From NCBI GenBank assembly GCA_045430345.1, contig JAILXT010000001.1:434001-498000 (forward strand): a DNA stretch of 64,000 nucleotides, in the 5' to 3' direction. The DNA is from Agarilytica sp045430345 (lineage in GTDB: Bacteria > Pseudomonadota > Gammaproteobacteria > Pseudomonadales > Cellvibrionaceae). The position numbers and the translations under genes are program-made. The notes beneath the pieces were generated by a model. That model made no database searches. It saw only the letters and a program-made list of their open reading frames with translations, and had not been told where the DNA came from. How positions within the stretch are numbered: the first letter of the stretch is position 1; each line of letters opens with the position of its first letter. This document shows positions 25,214-32,376 of this stretch, one piece after another.

Positions 25214-25909
25214 ATGTCGGACAAAAAAGAAGACAATATAGATTTTTCATTGGTTATCGCATCCAGCGTGCACGATATGAAAAACTCTATCGGCATGTTA
25301 CTCGCGTCATTAGAAGGGGTGATTCAAGATACGCCTCCCGCAAATGATGAGCAGTCCAAGCGCTTTAGTACGCTCCATTACGAGGCGTCGCGGATTAACA
25401 GTGAATTGATTCAGTTGCTGACCATCTACCGTATGCAGAACCAGTTTTTACCGGTTCAAATTGATGAACACTATGTGATTGATGTGCTGGAGGATCAAAT
25501 TGCCCGCAATCATACCTTGCTCGAAACCGGGGGCGTGGAGCTGAAGTTTAGCTGTTCTGAAGATCTGCATTGGTATTACGACGACGATCTTATCGGCAGC
25601 GTCGTGCACAATATTTTTGTTAATTGCATTCGTTACACCAAGTCAGCCATTGCCATTCACGCCGAGATCGTTGATGAGCATCTCTGTATCTCCGTAGAAG
25701 ATGATGGCCCAGGTTACCCTGATCATATGCTAGAAAAACCATCGAACCTGGTGGAGGAAGCGGAGGTTAGCCAAGGGAATACCCATCTCGGTTTGTATTT
25801 CGCGGAGCAAATTGCCGCTATGCATACGCAGAAAAATCGTCATGGTTACATTAAGTTGGAAAATGGTGGGCAGTTGGGTGGTGGTGTTTTTAAACTCTTT
25901 ATTCCTTAG
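25214..25909 (+). CDS. small soluble histidine kinase
   Basis: 231 residues from the ATG at 25214, which has a GGGAG site; a GTG at 25196 lacks one. No membrane segment or sensor domain. An unusual H-box near residue 20 (SSVHDMKNSIGML, His20) is followed by a helical dimerisation stretch and an HATPase_c domain with N box (VHNIFVNCIRYT), G1 (DDGPGYP) and a final GGGVFKLFIP. The minimal form needs an outside signal, possibly from a partner receptor. The REC-TPR gene just upstream is the likely phosphorylation target. Confidence 0.8.
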   Translation: MSDKKEDNIDFSLVIASSVHDMKNSIGMLLASLEGVIQDTPPANDEQSKRFSTLHYEASRINSELIQLLTIYRMQNQFLPVQIDEHYVIDVLEDQIARNHTLLETGGVELKFSCSEDLHWYYDDDLIGSVVHNIFVNCIRYTKSAIAIHAEIVDEHLCISVEDDGPGYPDHMLEKPSNLVEEAEVSQGNTHLGLYFAEQIAAMHTQKNRHGYIKLENGGQLGGGVFKLFIP

Positions 25910-26186
25910 GTTGTTTTCCTTCCGTTGATCTTATCAGAGCGCTTCTGTGATCTTTCCTGCTGTCATCATTTCGGGCTACTCTATTCTTACGTTTAAATCA
26001 GTGCTTCCCTAGGTAAACCGGCTATGCTCATGTAGAATGCGCGGCCCGTATGCACCTAATAAATACCCAATCTTGCATACACTCCAGATGGCGTCCGCAA
26101 CAATTTTGCACCACGCATTCAAAATCTGATTTTATTAAAAACACCGTGTTTACTAGGGCGTAAGCACGCTGATGTATAGGAATGTT

Positions 26187-27680
26187 ATGTTATTACACTC
26201 AACAAAAAACGACTGGCTGGGCAATATTCGTGGCGATACGCTTGCTGGTTTGGTGGTGGCGCTCGCGTTAATTCCTGAAGCGATTGCATTTTCAATTATT
26301 GCAGGTGTAGATCCGAAAGTTGGCTTATATGCTTCGTTTTGTATTGCGGTAATTACTGCCTTTATTGGTGGCCGTCCTGGCATGATCTCGGCGGCGACAG
26401 GTGCAATGGCTTTGCTGATGGTGACCTTGGTTAAGGATCACGGTTTACAGTATTTGTTAGCGGCGACACTGCTGACAGGTGTTTTCCAGATCATCATGGG
26501 CTACCTCAAGCTTGGTAGTTTGATGAGCTTTGTATCCCGATCTGTTGTCACGGGCTTTGTGAATGCTCTGGCTATTTTGATCTTCTTGGCACAGTTGCCA
26601 GAGCTGACTGATGTTACATGGCACGTATACGCCATGACCGCTGCTGGTCTTGCCGTTATCTATTTATTCCCGCACTTTCCTTATGTCGGTAAAACGGTGC
26701 CTTCTCCTTTGGTTTGTATCATCATGATTACCGCGCTCAATATGTCCCTCGGTTTGGATATCCGCACTGTGGGCGATATGGGTGAACTACCAGACACCTT
26801 ACCCATATTTTTATGGCCAGATGTGCCGTTTAACTTTGAAACCCTATCGATCATCTTTCCGTACGCTGCTGGTCTTTCTGTAGTGGGTTTACTTGAGTCT
26901 TTAATGACGGCGACGATTATCGATGATTTGACCGACACCCCAAGTGACAAGAACCGTGAGTGTAAAGGCCAGGGTATTGCGAATATTGGGTCTGGCTTAC
27001 TTGGTGGTATGGCCGGTTGTGCCATGATTGGTCAGTCTGTTATCAACGTGAAATCTGGGGGGCGGGGGCGTTTATCTACCTTGATCGCGGGCTCCGTCTT
27101 ATTGATCTTGGTGGTATTTATCAGTGATTGGGTCTCTCAGATCCCCATGGCGGCCTTGGTGGCCGTGATGATCATGGTCTCTATCGGGACATTTGATTGG
27201 GGTTCTTTAGTGAATTTGAAGCGGTACCCCTTATCGGCCAATGTCGTTATGATATCCACGGTGGTTGTGGTGGTTTGGACCCATAATCTCGCCTTGGGCG
27301 TTTTTGTTGGTGTGCTGTTAGCGGCCTTATTCTTTGCGAATAAAATCAGTCACTTTATGTATGTTGAAAAAGAGATGGATGATAGTGGCGACGTGCGGAC
27401 CTACGTCTTCCACGGCCAGATATTCTTTAATTCAGCCGATAAGTTTATACAGTCTTTTGATTTTAAAGAGGTTGTATCCAAGGTTGTGATCGACCTGAAT
27501 CGCGCCCACTTTTGGGATATATCCGCTGTACATGCACTGGATATGGCGGTGATCAAGCTGCGGCGAGAAGGCGCAGAAGTTGAAGTGATAGGATTGAACG
27601 AGGCGAGTGACACCATTATCGACCGCTTTGGTATTCACGATAAGCCTGAAGAAATTGAAAAAGTAATGGGGGGCCACTAA
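26187..27680 (+). CDS. SulP family anion transporter with STAS domain
   Basis: About 497 residues from the ATG at 26187 (AGGA six bases upstream); an ATG at 26172 gives five more residues. The signature segment of SulP proteins is present (DTLAGLVVALALIPEAIAFSIIAGVDPKVGLYASF), with about ten to twelve membrane helices up to residue 395. A cytoplasmic STAS domain follows (residues about 405-497: TYVFHGQIFFNSADKF, VVIDLNRAHFWDISAVHALD). Substrate may be sulfate, bicarbonate or another anion. The following universal stress gene overlaps its stop (TAATG), a link seen for SulP-Usp pairs in marine bacteria. Confidence 0.9.
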   Translation: MLLHSTKNDWLGNIRGDTLAGLVVALALIPEAIAFSIIAGVDPKVGLYASFCIAVITAFIGGRPGMISAATGAMALLMVTLVKDHGLQYLLAATLLTGVFQIIMGYLKLGSLMSFVSRSVVTGFVNALAILIFLAQLPELTDVTWHVYAMTAAGLAVIYLFPHFPYVGKTVPSPLVCIIMITALNMSLGLDIRTVGDMGELPDTLPIFLWPDVPFNFETLSIIFPYAAGLSVVGLLESLMTATIIDDLTDTPSDKNRECKGQGIANIGSGLLGGMAGCAMIGQSVINVKSGGRGRLSTLIAGSVLLILVVFISDWVSQIPMAALVAVMIMVSIGTFDWGSLVNLKRYPLSANVVMISTVVVVVWTHNLALGVFVGVLLAALFFANKISHFMYVEKEMDDSGDVRTYVFHGQIFFNSADKFIQSFDFKEVVSKVVIDLNRAHFWDISAVHALDMAVIKLRREGAEVEVIGLNEASDTIIDRFGIHDKPEEIEKVMGGH

Positions 27681-28528
27681 TGACGAATAATAACGTGGTA
27701 TTGGCATGCATCGACGGTTCTTCCGTCCGTGAATCTGTATGTGATTATGCCAGCTGGATCGCAAAGAAAGTCGAAGCACCACTGACGTTACTGCATTCAA
27801 TAGAGCACTCACAGACGGCACCCGTCAGTGACTACTCTGGTGCAATCGGCCTAGGGACTCGTGAAGAGTTACTGGAAGAGCTGACGGAAGTTGAACAAAG
27901 CCGTAGTCGCTTATTAATTGAGAAAGGGCAGGACATGCTTCGAGGGGCTCAAGAGCGTGTGATGGCCTCAGGGATAGAAGCGCCTCAGCTTTGTCAGCGC
28001 CATGGGACCTTATCTGAGTCGCTTATTGACCTGGAAGAGAGTACACGAGTCTTGGTACTGGGGATTCGTGGCGAACACCATGAAAACCAAAGTGGCATCA
28101 GTACGCAGCTAGAATCCATTATTCGCTCGTTACATCGCCCCATTCTGGTGGTGAACAAAGAATATACCGAGCCGAAAAAAATCATGCTGGCATACGATGG
28201 CAGCGACTCGTGTAAAAAAGCATTGGATATGGTGGCCTCAAGTGTTCTGTTCAAGGGTATTCCTTGTCACTTGGTCCATGTTGGTGACCAAGGAGAGTCT
28301 TTACTGAATGACGCGGCGAAGGTGTTAAGGGAAGCCGGTGTTGAGGTAACAACCATTGCCTTGAGTGGCAAAATTGATGAGGCGTTAACGGCCTATCAAG
28401 CTGAGCAAGACATTGACCTAATGTTGATGGGTGCGTTTAGCCATAGCCGCTTTCGTGGATTGCTACTTGGTAGCTTTACCGAAAAAATGTTGAAGAAGAC
28501 AAACAAGCCTTTACTCCTGTTAAGGTAG
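27680..28528 (+). CDS. tandem universal stress protein
   Basis: 282 residues with two Usp domains: residues about 4-155 (VVLACIDGSSVRESVCDYASWIAKKV) and about 160-282 (IMLAYDGSDSCKKALDM, then LMGAFSHSRFRGLLLGSFTEKML). The second domain has the ATP-binding G-2x-G-9x-G-(S/T) pattern (GAFSHSRFRGLLLGSFT); the first is degenerate there. Its start overlaps the SulP stop, so it is made together with the transporter and may regulate it through its C-terminal domain. Cytoplasmic. Confidence 0.9.
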   Translation: MTNNNVVLACIDGSSVRESVCDYASWIAKKVEAPLTLLHSIEHSQTAPVSDYSGAIGLGTREELLEELTEVEQSRSRLLIEKGQDMLRGAQERVMASGIEAPQLCQRHGTLSESLIDLEESTRVLVLGIRGEHHENQSGISTQLESIIRSLHRPILVVNKEYTEPKKIMLAYDGSDSCKKALDMVASSVLFKGIPCHLVHVGDQGESLLNDAAKVLREAGVEVTTIALSGKIDEALTAYQAEQDIDLMLMGAFSHSRFRGLLLGSFTEKMLKKTNKPLLLLR

Positions 28529-28550
28529 TTTAAATACCGGTAGTTATATG

Positions 28551-28620
28551 TCGCCAGAATCCTTATGTGTGGTTCTGGCGGCGCTATCGCCCATCTAAAG
28601 CCTTTTGGCTCCCGCCTTTT
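28551..28620 (+). terminator. hairpin and T-run downstream of the SulP-Usp pair
   Basis: CGCCAGAA (28551-28558) pairs with TTCTGGCG (28572-28579). It is followed by a smaller AGCC/GGCT stem and a run of seven T from about 28616. The combination probably terminates the SulP-Usp transcript. Confidence 0.5.
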
Positions 28621-28704
28621 TTTGGCAGAATACCCCCCAAACGATAACAACCTATAAAAATTACTCGCGCAATTCGGCTAGTTGCGTTTTCTCTTGGGGG
28701 GAAA

Positions 28705-30033
28705 ATGATTCAATCTACCGCAAATTTTTTCACCGGTATTATGCAGCGCTGGTTGCCCGATGCCTTTATCTTCGCCGCTATTATTACGCTTATTGTCTTC
28801 GTCGGGGGTATGCTCGGTGGCGGTCACTCGCCGGTTACCATGGCGAATTATTGGGGAGACGGCGTCTGGAATTTATTGACCTTCTCGATGCAGGTGACGG
28901 TCACCTTGGTGGCGGGGCATATTCTTGCGCAAACACCGATGGTGAAGTCTATTTTGCAAGCGGTGGCATCGCTTGCGAAAACGCCGTCCCAAGCGATCAT
29001 GTTGATGACCTTTATCGCGCTAATATGCTGCTGGGTGAGTTGGGGCTTCGGCTTAATTGCGAGTGCGTTATTGGCAAAAGAAATTGCCAGCCGCATTAAG
29101 GGGGTTCATTACGCCTTACTTGTTGCTTCTGCTTATTCTGGGTTATTGATTTGGCATGCAGGTTTATCGGGTTCTATTCCCTTAAAAATCGCAGTGTTGG
29201 ATGGCGGCGTGATCAGCGAGTTAATGAATGGACAATCGATCCCTGTCAGTGAAACGATTTTCAGTATGCCCATTATTATTATTTGTGTGGCACTGCTGGT
29301 AACTCTTCCTTTCGTGAACCGGCTGATGATGCCGGATGAAAAAGATGTTGTTGAACTAGATCCTTCTATCTTCAATACCCGCGAACAGCCGCAACTTGAT
29401 AAATCTAAAATGACGCCTGCGGAGCGCTTGGAAAATAGTATGGCTATTTCGCTCTTACTGGGATTATTAGGCGGCACGTATTTAGTGAGTTATTTCGTAG
29501 AAGGTGGAAAATTAAGCCTTAATACGATTAACCTTATTTTTCTGGTGCTTGGTATTTTACTTCACAAAACCCCAGCAAATTATTTGCGCGCGCTTAACGA
29601 TGCGATCTCGGGTGCGGCCAGTATTGTTTTACAGTTTCCACTTTATGCTGGGATCATGGGTATGATGGTCGGTTCTGGTTTAGCTATGTCTGTTTCTGAA
29701 TGGTTTGTCAGTATTTCTAATACAACAACTTTCCCACTGTTTACATTTCTAAGTGCGGGAATAGTGAATTTCTTTGTGCCATCTGGTGGTGGTCAGTGGG
29801 CCGTGCAAGCGCCTATTGTATTGCCTGCTGCTGAGGCCTTAGGCGTGCCGTTAAATCAAGCGGCGATGTCTGTAGCGATGGGGGATGCTTGGACTAATAT
29901 GGTACAGCCTTTTTGGGCCTTGCCTTTACTTGGCATTGCGGGCCTGAGTATTAAAGATATTATGGGATATTGCACAGTTTGTTTGCTGTGGTCAGGTTTG
30001 GTGATGAGCTTGGGGTTGATGTTTTTATATTAA
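28705..30033 (+). CDS. atoE: short-chain fatty acid transporter (AtoE family)
   Basis: 442 residues with a strong GGGGGG ribosome site. About twelve hydrophobic segments. Recognised by AtoE features: FTGIMQRWLPDAFIFAAIITL at the start, MANYWGDGVWNLLTFSMQVTV, CCWVSWGFGLIASALLAKEIA, FFVPSGGGQWAVQAPIV, and VAMGDAWTNMVQPFWALPLL. AtoE imports short-chain fatty acids such as acetoacetate and butyrate. No ato catabolic genes are next to it, so the exact substrate is unsure. Confidence 0.88.
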   Translation: MIQSTANFFTGIMQRWLPDAFIFAAIITLIVFVGGMLGGGHSPVTMANYWGDGVWNLLTFSMQVTVTLVAGHILAQTPMVKSILQAVASLAKTPSQAIMLMTFIALICCWVSWGFGLIASALLAKEIASRIKGVHYALLVASAYSGLLIWHAGLSGSIPLKIAVLDGGVISELMNGQSIPVSETIFSMPIIIICVALLVTLPFVNRLMMPDEKDVVELDPSIFNTREQPQLDKSKMTPAERLENSMAISLLLGLLGGTYLVSYFVEGGKLSLNTINLIFLVLGILLHKTPANYLRALNDAISGAASIVLQFPLYAGIMGMMVGSGLAMSVSEWFVSISNTTTFPLFTFLSAGIVNFFVPSGGGQWAVQAPIVLPAAEALGVPLNQAAMSVAMGDAWTNMVQPFWALPLLGIAGLSIKDIMGYCTVCLLWSGLVMSLGLMFLY

Positions 30034-30272
30034 AACAGCAACGAGAAAAATAACCGGTAGGGTTTTACTCCTTTCGAATGCTTCTAAAGAGTGAGATAGA
30101 AAAATTAAAGTTTAGCGTGTGGGGGAGATTCAAAAAACGTCGATTCAGGTCCCGCCATGGATGGCTTTATGCGTTTGTTTAACTTCCCGCGAAAGGGTAA
30201 ACGGTTCGAAGGCGCAATTTATTACCCTGTCATTTTTAAAAATAAGCTTTTTTGCCTTTTCTATGTAAGCCG

Positions 30273-31256
30273 TTATTCAACACACGTAACACATGAAACC
30301 AAGACGTGCCGCCCGGTATGTTCACTGCGTATTGGCCGGGGGTGTTGGTCTCGTCGGCTCATGGATTTGTACAAAATATTTTCTTTTAAAATCGTTTTGC
30401 GTTCGTGTGCCGCAGGATACATATGATTATCTAGGCCGCCGTCTGCGATAAAATTGTCGGTGTCTTTTAGTATGGAATGCACGTGTAGTAATTCATGTAA
30501 TAAGGCATCCGCAGGTGAGGCGACACAAAAAGGCACTTTGGTCGCACACTTGTCGTAAAACTTCAATTTTGCGCCTGACCTTGGGTCAAAATAAACGGCG
30601 ACTTCATTTACATGTACTCGCGATCCTTTTACATCCGTTTGAAAGGTATGAGGTGCATATTTTAATTGCCATTCTTCTTCCGCAAGAGATTCTATCAAGG
30701 CAGTTGCTTCAGGGTGGGTCGAATAATAATCGGCGAGAGATTGCATGTCTGCCGCAATGGTGTGCGGGTCGTCGGATTGCCCCTCAAAATGTGAGGCGAG
30801 TATTGATTGAATTTTTTTACTGCTCTCTTTGTTGACCGGCGTGGTGTAACTTTCTAATTCGGGGGTAAAACGCTTATGCTCATGAAGGGGGGCGACCATA
30901 CTGTTTTGCGGCACCATGTTGAGTGTCGATTCGCGCGTTTCCGAAAATGCGGCACCGGCATTTACGCCCATGGCTAAGAACATTATGGGCAATAATTTTT
31001 TGCGTCTTCCGTTTCCGCTTTCATCTATTGGCGCCCGTCGGTCAGCTTTGAGTTTAATACTGTGTTTAGCTGCGTAGGCGGTAAGCCGTTGGAAGTAGGA
31101 TGGATCTTCTTCGACGAGTTTTGGCGAGTGTATGTAGTGTCGTTGGCCGTTGATGATGCATGAGTGAATAGGGTGTACGGAGGCGCTTTTGTGTCGTCTC
31201 GGGAACAGTGACTGACAAATATCAGTCCAGGCATCTAAGGTGGTGAATTGGCTCAT
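30273..31256 (-). CDS. putative membrane-anchored zinc metallopeptidase
   Basis: 327 residues. A canonical HExxH zinc motif (His254-Glu-Leu-Leu-His258) sits in a DALLHELLHVHS helix; Glu285 in AHERKTILKEN is a candidate third ligand. A hydrophobic helix at about residues 87-105 (KKLLPIMFLAMGVNAGAAF) splits a basic N-terminal part from the catalytic part, so this looks like a single-pass or signal-anchored protein. The tail ends CVTCVE, a CxxC pair. A resemblance to effector-type metallopeptidases of the NleD/M91 style was noted, mainly the HExxH-then-ERKTxxxEN pattern; this is weak. Between AtoE and the TPR operon; 5 kb from the T6SS genes, so an effector role is possible but unproven. Confidence 0.65.
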   Translation of the reverse strand: MSQFTTLDAWTDICQSLFPRRHKSASVHPIHSCIINGQRHYIHSPKLVEEDPSYFQRLTAYAAKHSIKLKADRRAPIDESGNGRRKKLLPIMFLAMGVNAGAAFSETRESTLNMVPQNSMVAPLHEHKRFTPELESYTTPVNKESSKKIQSILASHFEGQSDDPHTIAADMQSLADYYSTHPEATALIESLAEEEWQLKYAPHTFQTDVKGSRVHVNEVAVYFDPRSGAKLKFYDKCATKVPFCVASPADALLHELLHVHSILKDTDNFIADGGLDNHMYPAAHERKTILKENILYKSMSRRDQHPRPIRSEHTGRHVLVSCVTCVE

Positions 31257-31472
31257 CTGTTACTGCACCAGATCGCTTACACTTTGTGACGGAACGCCTC
31301 TGGTCGGTTGCGATAAAACAGGGGGAGGCCGTCGCTATTTAGGGCTCTGTCTTCAAGCTCTTAGATTAACAATAGCAGTCTGGCGCGTGATACGACGGAC
31401 GATTTAGTTTGCAGCGGTATCGTTTTGATCGAATATGGTTATAAGGTGGTGTGATATGGCGGTTCTAATAGC

Positions 31473-31760
31473 TCAGGGTTCTAGATGACTGGGTGCATCA
31501 GGGGTGACGGGTTCAAAAATATCCCCGAATAGGCTGTGTAAGGTCAGTTTTTGTTGGGATTTCTTGTCGTCGGTAACGTCTTGCCAGGGCACCACGTATA
31601 AGATCTTGGGCAACTCTGTATTCCCTTTAATGATGGTGGTCTCCAGCTCAATCTTGTCTTCCGCGTAGCTTAGTTGCGCCAAAGTAATGGAATATACTGA
31701 GATAAGCACATGAAGCAAATGGTTACGAAGCACGGATAGAAAGCGGATTCTTATCATCAT
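31473..31760 (-). CDS. small exported protein of the TPR operon
   Basis: 95 residues with a signal peptide (cleavage likely after SYA at about residue 33) and a mature part of about 60 residues with the segment IKGNTELPKILYVVPWQDV. The start overlaps the stop of the upstream lipoprotein gene (TAATG) and has a GGAG site. I recall a related IxGNxELPKxLYxVPW segment in genes beside ExbB/ExbD-linked TPR operons, but no function is known. Periplasmic location inferred. Confidence 0.65.
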   Translation of the reverse strand: MMIRIRFLSVLRNHLLHVLISVYSITLAQLSYAEDKIELETTIIKGNTELPKILYVVPWQDVTDDKKSQQKLTLHSLFGDIFEPVTPDAPSHLEP

Positions 31761-32374
31761 TATTGCTCCAAAGAATACTTCAACTGATCGACCCAGTCTT
31801 TCGTTTTTTGGTCGTCAGGGACCAGTTTAAGATAGCTGTTATAGTACGCGTAGGCTTTATTGATGTCTTGAAAATACACATCATATAGAAGTGCGATATT
31901 GTAATGCGCTTCGGCGAATTTTTTATTGAGCGTTACTGCAAGTAAATATTCAGTTTCGGCCTTTTGATACGCTTTTTGTTCGATCGCGATTAACCCGAGT
32001 ATGTTATGAACTTCTGCAACCGTATTATTAATTGAAAGCGCTTGCTGTGCAGTGTTATTGGCTAAATCTACACGTGCGAGTAGTAAATAGTTGGTGGCCA
32101 AATTGATTTTAATACCCAAGTGATTGGGGTATTTTTTGTCGAGTTTTTGCAGCGCTTTTAACGATTTTTTATACGCCGCTTTATCGAATGTGTTTAACGC
32201 CTTTTCATAGTATTCCCTATCGATAGGCGAGAGTGTTGATACAACGGCGGTGGGGGTTTTTGTTGTGGGTTGCGTTGTTTGAGGCCCAGGACTCTCACAA
32301 CCTGTAAATATAAGTGATCCTGTTATGAATAGTGCGAATATGGCGAGTTGTCGAAGTAATTTTTGCATGATCAT
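31760..32374 (-). CDS. TPR lipoprotein
   Basis: 204 residues with a lipoprotein signal (LIFTGC, lipidated Cys at about 25), a Thr/Pro-rich spacer and four or so tetratricopeptide repeats (residues about 55-195, for example LGIKINLATNYLLLARVDLANNTAQQAL and AEAHYNIALLYDVYFQDINKAYAYY). This fits an inner- or outer-membrane anchored periplasmic scaffold. It resembles the PilF/PilW or AglT class of TPR lipoproteins. Third gene of a four-gene operon; 2 bases after the 952-residue TPR gene. Confidence 0.75.
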   Translation of the reverse strand: MIMQKLLRQLAIFALFITGSLIFTGCESPGPQTTQPTTKTPTAVVSTLSPIDREYYEKALNTFDKAAYKKSLKALQKLDKKYPNHLGIKINLATNYLLLARVDLANNTAQQALSINNTVAEVHNILGLIAIEQKAYQKAETEYLLAVTLNKKFAEAHYNIALLYDVYFQDINKAYAYYNSYLKLVPDDQKTKDWVDQLKYSLEQ

Positions 32375-32376
32375 GA

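Noticed and set aside
30157..30426. Plus-strand frame overlapping the end of the metallopeptidase gene
   Set aside because: Antisense to a well-supported gene over half its length and without a good start site.
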